A stretch of 59,994 nucleotides of DNA from Chitinophagales bacterium (GTDB lineage: Bacteria; Bacteroidota; Bacteroidia; Chitinophagales; Saprospiraceae). Below are positions 25,673-35,027 of this stretch, one piece after another (positions within the stretch are counted from its first letter, which is position 1; every line of letters starts with the position of its first letter). Location of the stretch: positions 1-59,994 of the forward strand of contig JAKSDI010000230.1 in NCBI GenBank assembly GCA_022360175.1, read 5' to 3'. The position numbers and the translations under genes are program-made. The notes under the pieces are model-generated. The model ran no database searches and was not told the DNA's origin. It saw only the letters and a list, made by a program, of their open reading frames with translations.

Positions 25673-26332
25673 TTAATTGTTTTTACCTTCTACTACTTTT
25701 ACTGTATCTAGTGATATATTTACAACACTTCCGGTATCCCCCATGATTTCATCTATAAGCCCATAATCCAGCGCTTCCAGAGCGTTCATAAAGCGATCTC
25801 TCTTAAAATCAGCCTCGATTTCCTGCCAACTGTGACGGCTGTTTTTTCCAACGATATAAAACAATTGTTTTTCCAATCGTTCTTGTTCGTGATAGGCAAT
25901 GCGTACATCTTCGGTGTAACCTTTTGCTCCTCCTCCTGCTGGATGCAGATGAACAGTAGCATGTGGCAAGGCATACCTGTGCCCTTCTTCACCAGAGGTT
26001 AGCAATACGGTGGCCATACTGGCAGTTGCTCCTACTGCAAAAGTGTGCACAGGAGATTTGATCATCTGCATAGCATCATAAATTGCGAGGCCTGCATAAA
26101 CACTTCCCCCTGGGCTATTGATGTACATATTGATTGGCAGGCTGCTATTCTGGCTGTCCAGATAAAGTAATTGAGCGACAATCAAGTTGGCAATCTGGTC
26201 ATTAATGCCAGTACCCAAAAAAACGATTCGCTCTTTGAGCAAAAGACTGTAAATGTCATAAGCTCGTTCGGTACGCCCATTGGCGTCGATTACCATAGGC
26301 ACAGCAGCACCTGTGATGTTGTTAGTCATCAT
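25673..26332 (-). CDS. ClpP-type ATP-dependent protease subunit (paralog)
   Basis: 219 residues. Serine protease of the Clp proteolytic core. Ser105 (VGATASMA), His130 (ATVHLHPAGGG) and Asp179 (KRDRFMNALEALDYGLIDEI) form the triad. The His block reads HPAGGGAKGYTEDV rather than the usual HQPxGGxxGQxxDI, so this is a divergent paralog and probably not the housekeeping ClpP. No clpX or tig gene is adjacent. A heptamer repeat array lies upstream (26374-26461). Two ATGs are possible (26332 and 26329). Confidence 0.87.
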   Translation of the reverse strand: MMTNNITGAAVPMVIDANGRTERAYDIYSLLLKERIVFLGTGINDQIANLIVAQLLYLDSQNSSLPINMYINSPGGSVYAGLAIYDAMQMIKSPVHTFAVGATASMATVLLTSGEEGHRYALPHATVHLHPAGGGAKGYTEDVRIAYHEQERLEKQLFYIVGKNSRHSWQEIEADFKRDRFMNALEALDYGLIDEIMGDTGSVVNISLDTVKVVEGKNN

Positions 26333-26373
26333 AATTAAAGATTATAAAGGTTGATGTGTAAGGTTTAGAAAGT

Positions 26374-26461
26374 GAAGTACGGGGTACGAGGTTAAGGTAC
26401 CGAGTATAGGGTTTAAGGTAGTTTTATGTTATTAAGGTACTATGGTTAATGAAGTATACTG
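26374..26461. repeat. Degenerate heptamer tandem array upstream of clpP
   Basis: Read in sevens from 26374: GAAGTAC, GGGGTAC, GAGGTTA, AGGTACC, GAGTATA, GGGTTTA, AGGTAGT, then an 11-nt break, then AAGGTAC, TATGGTT, AATGAAG, TATACTG. TTAAGGTA recurs at 26392, 26413 and 26432 (spacing 21 and 19). It lies 42-129 bp upstream of the clpP start and occupies most of the gap to the next gene. Confidence 0.55.
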
Positions 26462-26529
26462 AAACCAAGAATTGGAAGTCGAAAATCTTCACAACATGTT
26501 TATCTTCGAGTTGTATCTATTAACACCGC

Positions 26530-26802
26530 TTACTGCTTACCAAAAATCCTGTTTACTTCATTGACTAATGCACTATCTGCTTCTTTATGGAGCAAATGGT
26601 GATTGATTTTCTGCAAAGATTTTCGAACTTTTTTTCGCCCATACCAGTGAGCCGCTTCATAAGCAATTTGTTGACTTTGCAGATTTGCTTGTAGATGAGG
26701 ATCACTGCTTAATTTTTGCCGAAAGGCATGGCGCAAAAAGGCAGGTAATTTTCCCGAAAGAAAAGCATCTATTGTTTTAGGATCATTCCACCACTTCTTC
26801 AT
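26530..26802 (-). CDS. Small protein coupled to the sigma factor, possible anti-sigma/partner
   Basis: 90 residues, basic and helical, no membrane segment. The start (MKKWWNDPKTIDAFLSGKL) resembles the opening of Bacteroidota anti-sigma proteins, but the zinc motif and transmembrane helix are missing. Its start overlaps the sigma-factor reading frame by 20 bp, so translational coupling and a functional pairing are likely. Function not proven. Confidence 0.55.
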   Translation of the reverse strand: MKKWWNDPKTIDAFLSGKLPAFLRHAFRQKLSSDPHLQANLQSQQIAYEAAHWYGRKKVRKSLQKINHHLLHKEADSALVNEVNRIFGKQ

Positions 26803-27343
26803 AATTCAGCTTTTTTTGTTTTACTTGCTTTCTTACTTTTTCCAGGCATTTGTGTTTTTGCACAGTGGCGGATCGAGCAGATCGAAAACCAAAATCATCT
26901 GCTAATTGCTGAGCAGAAAGATGTTGATAATAAAATGCTTGAAGGAGTTCCATACACTTTTTACCAACTGCTTCCATGAGCTTGAAGAAGCGCAGTTTAG
27001 GGCGCTCAGGTACTTGAAAGATCGTTTCCGGAATGCTTATTTGTGGGTTGAGCTCTAGCAAATGGGCATCATTCCTTTGTTGCCTTACCCACAGATGTTT
27101 GGCAATGCCCAATACATATGCATTGACACTAGATTGGATATTCAAGTTTCCCAGGAGGGATTTTTCATAGAGTACCAGCAGGCAATCCTGGAAAATATCT
27201 TCCGCATCTACCTGATTACCTCCTAATGCTCTGACCATGCGCGCTACCTGTGGAAAGCAGTTGCGATAAAGTTGTTCAAATACAATTTCCCGATTAGCCC
27301 TAAAATGAGATGTTATATTCTTGGCAGTTATCTTCATCATCAA
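26783..27343 (-). CDS. ECF-type sigma-70 family factor
   Basis: 186 residues with region 2 at ~15-85 (EQLYRNCFPQVARMVRAL, then VDAEDIFQDCLLVLYEK; the EDIFQD core-binding block is typical). Region 4 at ~130-180 (LLQAFYYQHLSAQQLADDFGFRSARSATVQKHKCLEKVRK) carries the HTH. Directs RNA polymerase to a regulon unknown here. The overlapping small downstream protein is probably its partner. Confidence 0.88.
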   Translation of the reverse strand: MMMKITAKNITSHFRANREIVFEQLYRNCFPQVARMVRALGGNQVDAEDIFQDCLLVLYEKSLLGNLNIQSSVNAYVLGIAKHLWVRQQRNDAHLLELNPQISIPETIFQVPERPKLRFFKLMEAVGKKCMELLQAFYYQHLSAQQLADDFGFRSARSATVQKHKCLEKVRKQVKQKKLNYEEVVE

Positions 27344-27446
27344 GCCTTTTTATATAGTAGTGCCAAAATATAGATAAGTATCACCGAAGTTAACGTAAAA
27401 TATAAAATGAGGCAATGTAAAATGTAGAAATAATGCTTGTCTATTT

Positions 27447-28685
27447 TCACATATCTATGATTGCTTCTGCTGCCAGCCTTCCTGCTTTCATTGCTCCGTT
27501 GATAGAACCATTTAGCATATGATCTCCACAGATAAAAAGTTGATCAGATAGCCTGAAGTCAGCTGTAGAGCGCGAATGGCTTACCTTTTGTTGGACAGGC
27601 AACGCGTATTGAATGTTAAAAACCTCAATTAATTTCCAGGCATCTACCTCTGAGCCAAACCACTTCCCAAGTTCCATTTTTACTTGATTAGCCAGCGTGA
27701 TATGATCTAAGGAAGTTTGGCCGATAATAGAAGCAGATAATAATTGTTTGCCTGCTGGAGCATAGGAAGGGGCAACCTGGCTTATTACAGTGAAATTGTT
27801 CACCAATTGATTGGGTTGTGTATTAAGGGCGATAATTGGTTTATTTAAAGGGGCTCTTACACTTGAAAAATACAATTGTGTTGTGCTTACAAATTCTTGC
27901 TGTTTGACAGGAATATAGGTAGCTGCTAATCCTATTGCCTCTGTAGCCAGCAATATACAACGACCTTCATATATTTGTCCATCCGCTGTTGTTACTTTAC
28001 CGCCATCAATGTCGACTACTGATTTATTTAGTAAAATACTATCCTTTGGAAGATTAGCAGCCAATTGATTGGGAATAGCTTGCATACCCTGGGCTGGTAC
28101 CACTACATCATCTTCTGCAAACATTTTGAAAACAAAATCAAACATGTAGCGGCTGCTTAGTGATCCTTTCTCAAGGAAAATACCACTGAAGAAAGGTTTA
28201 AAAAAGTGTTTAATAAGTTGTTGGTCAAAGCCATATTCCTCTAGAGCCTGTAGATAGGTAGATTCCTTATTGCTAAAAATATCTTCAATCGATTTCTTGC
28301 TAAGATGCTGTTTTAGTTTAAGTATATTTAATTTACTATTTAATGAACCTGCTTTTGCAAAAAATGTGGGCAGCAGGCTACTCCAGTCTCTAGTCGGATC
28401 TCCTATTCTATCTATCTTGCCATTGCCTTGTAATAAAAATGCCCCTGGCAGAAAAGCGTGTAAATCCAACTTTTCATAATCGAGTAATGCTTTAGCTTCA
28501 GGGTATGCTTTTGCAAAAACCTGAAAACCATGATCTAATAAGAATCCGTCTTTTGTACTTGTTTTTATCCGGCCACCGACTTGGCCTTCTGCTTCTAGGA
28601 TTAGAAAGGATAGTTCTTTTTGCTGTAGATAATTAGCAGCCGTTAAGCCAGAAAGGCCAGCGCCGATGATGATAACGTCTTTCAT
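27447..28685 (-). CDS. NAD(P)/FAD-dependent amine-oxidase-like oxidoreductase
   Basis: 412 residues from ATG 28685 (MKDVIIIGAGLSG); the upstream frame to 28724 is non-canonical and unneeded. The Rossmann FAD motif GAGLSGLTAANYL is at the N-terminus, with LILEAEGQVGGRIKT (FAD/amine-oxidase block) and a C-terminal DQLFICGDHMLNGSINGAMKAGRLAAEAI. The family covers protoporphyrinogen, phytoene and amine oxidases. The substrate is not evident. It follows modB but the 101-bp gap leaves co-transcription open. Confidence 0.85.
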   Translation of the reverse strand: MKDVIIIGAGLSGLTAANYLQQKELSFLILEAEGQVGGRIKTSTKDGFLLDHGFQVFAKAYPEAKALLDYEKLDLHAFLPGAFLLQGNGKIDRIGDPTRDWSSLLPTFFAKAGSLNSKLNILKLKQHLSKKSIEDIFSNKESTYLQALEEYGFDQQLIKHFFKPFFSGIFLEKGSLSSRYMFDFVFKMFAEDDVVVPAQGMQAIPNQLAANLPKDSILLNKSVVDIDGGKVTTADGQIYEGRCILLATEAIGLAATYIPVKQQEFVSTTQLYFSSVRAPLNKPIIALNTQPNQLVNNFTVISQVAPSYAPAGKQLLSASIIGQTSLDHITLANQVKMELGKWFGSEVDAWKLIEVFNIQYALPVQQKVSHSRSTADFRLSDQLFICGDHMLNGSINGAMKAGRLAAEAIIDM

Positions 28686-28786
28686 GTTTGTTCTGGTTTT
28701 GTTCTGAATAATGATCGCGTTCACTAATTCACAACCAAAACGGGAAGTGCATACTATGGTTTAAAGATTTATAGAAAAGATAGATA

Positions 28787-29467
28787 CTAACGCATTGCCT
28801 TTAACATTCGCCGATTAATACCATAGACCAGCGCCAGAATAGAAAAGGCAAAGGCTATCAGCACTAGCGCATACTGATTAGCTAGCGTATAATTGAGAGC
28901 TTCTACTTCATCATAAATGGCAATAGAGGCTACCCTTGTTTGTCCTGGGATATTACCTCCAATCATTAGGATCACACCAAATTCGCCTACTGTATGTGCA
29001 AAAGCGAGTACGATACCTGTAAGCAATGATGGTTTAATATTTGGTAACTGAACCTTTAGTAATGTTTCAAAACGAGATTTGCCCAGGACATAAGAAGCTT
29101 CCGCTAAATTTTCAGGTAAATTTTCAAAGCCCGATTGTATGGGCTGTACCATAAAAGGGAGGCTGTAAAAAATAGAACCTACCACCAATCCCGTAAATGT
29201 AAATACCAGCCTTATACCAAAAACGTTCTCTAGCCAGGTACCCAGAAAACTTTCAGGGCTAAAGGCAAGTAGGAGGTAAAATCCAAGTACCGTGGGAGGC
29301 AATACTAAAGGCATGCTAATGAGTGCCTCCAGAAAAGGTTTGATACGACTTCTACTTTGAGAGAGGGCGTAAGCTATAGGGATACCTATAAATAGTAATA
29401 GCAGAGTAGTTACAGCGGCTAGCCGAAAAGTAAGGCCCAGTGTTTCCCAAAACTCGGGCTTCATCAT
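28787..29467 (-). CDS. modB: Molybdate ABC transporter permease (ModB-like)
   Basis: 226 residues with about five membrane helices. The inner-membrane permease EAA loop is visible as LAEASYVLGKSRFETLLKVQL (~125-145), and SMPLVLPPTVLGFYLL is the ModB-type periplasmic/TM segment. It would pair with ModA (binding protein) and ModC (ATPase), but neither is in this window. The gene overlaps the MobA-type gene by 4 bp (ATGA), linking uptake to cofactor maturation. Confidence 0.85.
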   Translation of the reverse strand: MMKPEFWETLGLTFRLAAVTTLLLLFIGIPIAYALSQSRSRIKPFLEALISMPLVLPPTVLGFYLLLAFSPESFLGTWLENVFGIRLVFTFTGLVVGSIFYSLPFMVQPIQSGFENLPENLAEASYVLGKSRFETLLKVQLPNIKPSLLTGIVLAFAHTVGEFGVILMIGGNIPGQTRVASIAIYDEVEALNYTLANQYALVLIAFAFSILALVYGINRRMLKAMR

Positions 29468-30633
29468 TGTACATTCTTTTGCTGTTGCAAATAGTCTTTG
29501 ATGGCTTCTTTTTCGGCTGGGGTATTCGCATTGCGAAGGGTGTTCGCATCTTCAGGGTCTAATAATTCTATATCTGAATTGATCAGTACTTTGCGAGGGC
29601 AGGAATAACCTTGTGCTAAAAACTCCAGCAATCGAGGATAACTGCGGGGTTCCCAAATGGCAATTAGTGGCTCGGGAAATTCTGTTACCGGACTGTTGAA
29701 AGCAGTTGCTACTTTACTATGATTGCGATAGGCCACCAGCTTTTCCAGCGTCGCTTCGTCCATCAGGGGTAAATCGCAGGCCAATACGAGCCAGGCGGCA
29801 TTTGGGTGCTGCTGAAAAGCAGAAAGAATGCCTCCAAAAGGCCCTAATCCAATGAAGGTGTCAGCTAAAGGATTAATCATATCATCTGCCTGATCCGGAC
29901 GACAGGAAGTATAGGTCTCTTTACAGAAGTTACTTAACAGTTGGTAGACGTATTTTCGCTGAGGAATACCATGGTATTCTAATGCTCCTTTATCTTCTCC
30001 CATTCGTTGGCTTTTGCCACCCGCCAAGACTAATCCATATAAAGGAGCCTGTGCCGCCGAGAGCTGCTTTTCAATCATAATAGAAATGCCAGCTTCATCC
30101 TCCAGTTTCATTTTAGGGATATCATCGAAATTACTCAGTACATCCTTTAGCCAGGGATAAACCACTTTCTCATCGCCAGCCAATAGGATCAAAACGACAT
30201 TATCCAGTCGTTTCAATTTTCGCTTGAGGCTCTCTTCTTTTTTAGAGTCAATTACTACAATTTGCCGGGCAGCATGGAAGTGGTTACCATTTACGATGAC
30301 AGCATCCTGTTCCAGAAACTGCATTCGATATTGGAAAGGAGTCATTTGGGCTTCTACATCAAAACGATGGTATCCTATTTTGTCAGTATACACCATACTG
30401 GCCCCATGTTTACGAGCACCTTCCTCTTCCTTGCCATTCTCTTCGGATGCATGATCAGCATCTACATAGCCTATTTTATAAGTATCAGAAAGCCGTTCTA
30501 TAATAGTATCTGCCAGTTGCTGAATATTGCCACATGGAGTTCCTACAATACCCCATTCCTGTCGGTGAAATTGTCCGTAAGAAGGCCGGGCTAGTTTGGC
30601 GTGTTTCTGATGTTGTTTTTTATGAGAATCCAT
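29464..30633 (-). CDS. MobB-like/MobA fusion: molybdenum-cofactor guanylyltransferase
   Basis: 389 residues from ATG 30633. The C-terminal half (from ~200) is MobA-like: GLVLAGGKSQRMGEDKGALE nucleotide-binding loop, LGPFGGILSAF, WLVLACDLPLMDE. It would transfer GMP to molybdopterin. The N-terminal half has the MobB layout (KIGYVDADH...), but the P-loop position reads GTPCGNIQQL instead of GxxGxGKT, so GTP binding there is probably lost. The start of the modB frame overlaps its end. Confidence 0.72.
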   Translation of the reverse strand: MDSHKKQHQKHAKLARPSYGQFHRQEWGIVGTPCGNIQQLADTIIERLSDTYKIGYVDADHASEENGKEEEGARKHGASMVYTDKIGYHRFDVEAQMTPFQYRMQFLEQDAVIVNGNHFHAARQIVVIDSKKEESLKRKLKRLDNVVLILLAGDEKVVYPWLKDVLSNFDDIPKMKLEDEAGISIMIEKQLSAAQAPLYGLVLAGGKSQRMGEDKGALEYHGIPQRKYVYQLLSNFCKETYTSCRPDQADDMINPLADTFIGLGPFGGILSAFQQHPNAAWLVLACDLPLMDEATLEKLVAYRNHSKVATAFNSPVTEFPEPLIAIWEPRSYPRLLEFLAQGYSCPRKVLINSDIELLDPEDANTLRNANTPAEKEAIKDYLQQQKNVQ

Positions 30634-30807
30634 TATTATTACTTCTATTGTTGCTTGATAAAGCAAAATTGTACCTATTTGTGAGGGATTAGACAAGCGT
30701 TGAAAATGTAGTGATTATTACGATGCTTTACAAATATACGAGACCTGTGGTTAATCGTAGGCTTATAATAAGTTTAATATCTTGTAGAGTACAACAAACA
30801 AAATCAA

Positions 30808-31578
30808 ATGAAACGATTATTAACATTGGTCTTTGTGCTTACTGTTTATGTGAGTTTTTCACAAACCATTAAGGAAATGTACCCTGCTTTGGGAAACTTC
30901 ATAGATAAAAGCCCCGCAGGAGAAGTAGAGTATATTAAAGGAAAGCAGCAATGTGAGTTGTTGTATGAAAAAATTACTGATTATAATGATCTTGAAAAAT
31001 TGAGCAAGGCAGAACGTAGCTTGTATGATAATATTTGTAATGACGAAAAAGAAAGTTACTGGGATGTCATAGGAGCAGGATGTAGTTGGTATTGTGGCGG
31101 AGGGCTAGATACACTATCTGCTAGTTCGTCTTTGAAGGCATATAGAGGCATTACCTATTCATCATCTAATGCTCATGATTTAAGCTATAAAACAGCATGG
31201 GTAGAAGGAGTAGAAGGGTACGGTATCGGAGAGTCAATAACTTATCATTTCCCACCTCAAAATCCTCGTATTACAGAAATAATTATTGTAAATGGTTACG
31301 TAAAATCAGAAAAAGCGTGGAAGGATAATTCTCGAGTGAAAATATTAAAAATGTACCTGAATGGCCAGGCTTTTGCCATTCTTCATCTTCAGGATACCCG
31401 TCGTGAACAACACTTTTCCTTTGAGCCAATAGGCAATGCAGGCCGAGCAAATTGGGAGCAATTAATCAGCAAACCCTGGTGGACAATAGATTTTGAAATC
31501 ATGGAAGTTTATAAAGGAGATAAATATGCGGACACCGCAATTACAGAAATATATTTCAATGGTATTGATGTGCATTAA
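30808..31578 (+). CDS. Secreted protein with NADase-type glycan-binding domain
   Basis: 256 residues with a cleavable signal (LVFVLTVYVSFSQT). A helical N-terminal region is followed from ~100 by a discoidin-like domain with the signature NAHDLSYKTAWVEGVEGYGIGESITYHF, recognised as the NADase-type glycan-binding fold. No catalytic NADase part is present. Probably periplasmic or outer-surface carbohydrate binding. It precedes the helicase gene but looks unrelated to it. Confidence 0.7.
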   Translation: MKRLLTLVFVLTVYVSFSQTIKEMYPALGNFIDKSPAGEVEYIKGKQQCELLYEKITDYNDLEKLSKAERSLYDNICNDEKESYWDVIGAGCSWYCGGGLDTLSASSSLKAYRGITYSSSNAHDLSYKTAWVEGVEGYGIGESITYHFPPQNPRITEIIIVNGYVKSEKAWKDNSRVKILKMYLNGQAFAILHLQDTRREQHFSFEPIGNAGRANWEQLISKPWWTIDFEIMEVYKGDKYADTAITEIYFNGIDVH

Positions 31579-31620
31579 TCCTGCCATATAGGAATGTTTT
31601 TCAATACACATTATTCTCCA

Positions 31621-31652
31621 TTTGCTAAACCCCTGCCCTTTGCCTAACTTTC
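31621..31652 (+). promoter_or_regulatory. Candidate promoter of the AddA-like gene
   Basis: TTTG (31621-31624), a 20-bp spacer and TAACTTTC (31645-31652) give seven of eight matches to TAnnTTTG. Predicted leader about 13 nt to ATG 31671. Confidence 0.4.
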
Positions 31653-31670
31653 CGGCATAGTACTTAAAAT

Positions 31671-34600
31671 ATGAGCTTAAGAATTATTTCTGCTGGTGCC
31701 GGAAGTGGCAAAACGTATAGGCTAACTAGTGAGATGGTAAAACTGCTGGAGGAAGGGGTTCGTGCCAATGGTATTATCGCTACTACTTTTACCCAGAAAG
31801 CAGCTGCAGAATTGCAGGAGCGGGTGCGGGTACGTTTGTTGGAAGCTGGTCATAGTGAGCAGGCAGATCAGCTAACGAATGCGCTTATTGGCACGGTGCA
31901 TGGATTAGGAGTAAAGTTATTACAGCGTTTTGCTTTTGAAGCAGGGGTAGCTCCCGATGTAAGCATTATTGCTGATGAAGACCAACAAATTCTTTTTAAT
32001 CTTTCATTAGCGACGGTGTTAACTCCTGAGCGAGTCGAAAAAATGGAGCACTTGAGTGATCGACTTGGCCTTAATAAACGAGAACGTTATGATTGGCGAA
32101 GAGAAGTACGTAATGTAACAGACATAGCACGTGCGAATGACTTTGACAAAGCTGTATTAGAAAAGAGCAAATTACTTTCTGTTGAGCAATTCATGGGGTT
32201 GCTGGATGTTTCTGGGGTAACGCAGCCCGACTCCTGGGAGGAATACTTGAAACTCTTGCTTAAAGAATGTATTGCTCGCCTGGAAAACAATGAAGATGGT
32301 ACTAAAAAAACAAAATCTGCCATTAGTACATTGCGGGCAATGCTGCGCAATCTGGAACTTAGAGGTTACCTCTATTGGCATGAATGGGCCAAACTTTCTA
32401 AGCTGGGTGTAGGGGCTAAAAGTAAAGAAGATATAGAAAACCTTATTGAATTTTGTACCAACCATTATGCTCATCCGGATTTCAAAAAAGATATCGAAAA
32501 CTTTATTCATCAAATTTTTGCCATAGCTATTGCCGCTATTGAAGAGTACGATCGGTATAAAAAACAAAGAGGCCTCATTGATTATACTGATATGGAAACG
32601 CTGGTTAATAAACTATTGGATAATCAGCAAGTCAAGGATGTATTAGCAGATGAAATTGACCTGCTTATGATAGACGAGTTTCAGGATACCAGCCCCATCC
32701 AATTGGAGATTTTCCTTAAACTCTCTCGTCTGGCGAGCCATTCTGTATGGGTAGGAGATCCTAAACAGTCGATTTATGGATTTCGCGGTGCCGCGCCAGA
32801 GTTAATGCAGGCCATTATTACCAAAACAGGAGGAATTAAAGCAGAAGATATTCAGGAATATTCCTGGCGGTCGCGAGAAGATGTTGTATATGCTACAAAT
32901 GCTCTTTTTTGTAAAGCCTTTGATGAATTACCAACAGAGCAGATTGCTCTGAAGCCAAAGCGTACCAAAGCAGGTAGTGCTCCGATACCACCAGAACCCA
33001 TTGACCTGGGAAATGCATTGCATCATTGGCACTTTGTACATGAAGGAGGAGGAAAAAGGCCTCCTGGAAAGCCCTGGTTTGAAAACTGTATAGCTTTTAC
33101 CATAAGGGAAATGCTGGAAAAGGGTGTAAATATTGTCCCTAAGGGCAATAGCGATAGCCGGTCGGTAGTAGCAGGTGATTTTGCTATCCTTTGTCGGTCA
33201 AATGCAGAATGTCAATTAATGGCAGAGGCTTTACATCGAGCAGGGCTTAAGGCAGCTATTTCCCGTGCGGGCTTGCTGAATACGGCAGAATCAAAATTAA
33301 TTTTGGCATGCCTGAAGTATCTTCTTCATCAATATGATTCTCTTTCTGTAGCTGAAATTATGCTGCTGGCTAGTGGCAAGCATGTAGAAACTATAATAGA
33401 AGAGCGGTTAGAATTTTTAAAAGCAAAAGGGCAGGAGGGAAAAGCGCCACTTCCCTGGGGGCATGAAGATGTTTTTATTAACAAGCTCAATGAGCTGCGT
33501 AGTCAATCTATTGAATTGTCTAGTGCAGAAATGCTAGACCTTATGCTGGAAGAGTTGGATTTGCGCCGCTTGATTGCAGCTTGGGGCAATACACAGCAAC
33601 GCCTGGACAATGTAGAAATTTTACGAAAAATGGCGCTGCAATATGAAGAAGCGTGCAATCGATTACATACAGCAGCTTCTACCGGTGGTTTCTTATTATG
33701 GCTTACAGAGCAGGAAAACAAAGGAGGAGATATGCAGGCCTCTGGCCAGCAGGCAGATGCTGTTAATGTATTAACTTATCACAGGAGTAAAGGGCTAGAA
33801 TGGCCTATTGTCATATGTCATAGCCTGGAAGGCCGCCTCCGTGCAGATGTCTGGGGGGTAGATATTCTTTCCGAAAAAGAAGAAATAGACCTCAATAATG
33901 TACTTGCAAATCGCTGGATGCGCTATTGGGTAAATCCCTATGCAGATCAGGGACGCAATACCTACTTGTCAAATCAGCTGGCAGAAAGTGCAGAACAAAA
34001 AAGGGCTACACAAATGGCTTTAAAGGAAGAAGCCCGCTTACTGTATGTAGGGATAACTCGTGCTCGAGATTACCTTATTTTCCCATCGCGAATGGCTCCT
34101 ACTCGCTGGCTCAATCGTGTATGGCATCAGGGAGAAGAAGATTTTCCAACGCTGGATGCTGATAGCAACGAGAGCCCCTGGCATTGGGAAGGGAACTACC
34201 TTCCTATCCAGTCAGGTACCTTTACCTTTGAGTTAGATTTTGCACATATAGAAACTCCTGAGAAAGAAATTACTTATCTGGAGGAAAGGGCTGGAAAAAA
34301 GGACTACTTACCTGCCAATATTGATGTAGGCCAAGAGGATTTTAAGGGTGAGGTAGAAATTACTATAGGTGATACGCTTAGCTATAATAATCCTATTAAG
34401 CTTCCTGAGGGGATTGATCAATACGAATTATCAAAAGCGATGAAGGCCTTTATGACTGCTTATTATGAAGATTATTCTATGTCCGATAAAAAAGAACTAA
34501 CAGCAGGAATCATTGCACGTTATGATTTAGAGGGAATGGAGGTAGATGACTTTATACGTAAAGGAGGGCATTGGCTGGCTTTTGTAAAACGACAATTTCA

Positions 34601-34922
34601 TCCTCTTAAAGAATATAGGAAATACCCAGTGCAGTATTTTCATCAAGGGCGCCGCTTTAATACCTTCATTGACCTGGTGTTGGATACAGGGCATCAAACT
34701 ATTTTGATCCAGAATAGTGGGTTTGCAGGTACAGAAACCAGTAGGCAAAGAAATCGTGCATTGAAAAACCTGGGTAGTTGGTCCTATCTGGCGCGAAAGG
34801 CAATAATGGCTATACTAAAAGATCAGCCTTGTCGAGTATTTGTTCACTTCGTTATGAGTGGGCAGTTGGTAGAGTTAGAAGTGAAACAATTGCCTGGAAA
34901 ACAAACTAAATTACCTTTCTAA
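31671..34922 (+). CDS. UvrD/AddA-type superfamily I helicase with degenerate nuclease end
   Basis: 1083 residues. Walker A GAGSGKT (9-15), Walker B LLMIDEFQDTSP (~333-345), motif III VGDPKQSIYGFRGA (~363-376) and the late helicase block TYHRSKGLEWPIVI (~702-715) are intact, so an active ATP-driven DNA translocase is likely. Where AddA carries its RecB-type nuclease (canonical G-x-x-D ... D-Y-K) the sequence reads FNTFIDLVLDTGHQTILIQNSGF at ~993-1015, lacking the D-x-K. No addB is adjacent. Role in double-strand-break processing is inferred. Confidence 0.87.
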   Translation: MSLRIISAGAGSGKTYRLTSEMVKLLEEGVRANGIIATTFTQKAAAELQERVRVRLLEAGHSEQADQLTNALIGTVHGLGVKLLQRFAFEAGVAPDVSIIADEDQQILFNLSLATVLTPERVEKMEHLSDRLGLNKRERYDWRREVRNVTDIARANDFDKAVLEKSKLLSVEQFMGLLDVSGVTQPDSWEEYLKLLLKECIARLENNEDGTKKTKSAISTLRAMLRNLELRGYLYWHEWAKLSKLGVGAKSKEDIENLIEFCTNHYAHPDFKKDIENFIHQIFAIAIAAIEEYDRYKKQRGLIDYTDMETLVNKLLDNQQVKDVLADEIDLLMIDEFQDTSPIQLEIFLKLSRLASHSVWVGDPKQSIYGFRGAAPELMQAIITKTGGIKAEDIQEYSWRSREDVVYATNALFCKAFDELPTEQIALKPKRTKAGSAPIPPEPIDLGNALHHWHFVHEGGGKRPPGKPWFENCIAFTIREMLEKGVNIVPKGNSDSRSVVAGDFAILCRSNAECQLMAEALHRAGLKAAISRAGLLNTAESKLILACLKYLLHQYDSLSVAEIMLLASGKHVETIIEERLEFLKAKGQEGKAPLPWGHEDVFINKLNELRSQSIELSSAEMLDLMLEELDLRRLIAAWGNTQQRLDNVEILRKMALQYEEACNRLHTAASTGGFLLWLTEQENKGGDMQASGQQADAVNVLTYHRSKGLEWPIVICHSLEGRLRADVWGVDILSEKEEIDLNNVLANRWMRYWVNPYADQGRNTYLSNQLAESAEQKRATQMALKEEARLLYVGITRARDYLIFPSRMAPTRWLNRVWHQGEEDFPTLDADSNESPWHWEGNYLPIQSGTFTFELDFAHIETPEKEITYLEERAGKKDYLPANIDVGQEDFKGEVEITIGDTLSYNNPIKLPEGIDQYELSKAMKAFMTAYYEDYSMSDKKELTAGIIARYDLEGMEVDDFIRKGGHWLAFVKRQFHPLKEYRKYPVQYFHQGRRFNTFIDLVLDTGHQTILIQNSGFAGTETSRQRNRALKNLGSWSYLARKAIMAILKDQPCRVFVHFVMSGQLVELEVKQLPGKQTKLPF

Positions 34923-35027
34923 GCAACCATTACTGTAAATAAGTCCGTCTTCTTGATTACCAAGTAGTTAAAAAAATTAAAGGTGTACTTCCAGGCCGCT
35001 TTTGCCTAAGATTGAAAAAGCTTATAT

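Noticed and set aside
26374-26461. CRISPR array from the repeated AGGTAC motifs
   Set aside because: Units are seven bases, degenerate and without spacers; no cas genes are present.
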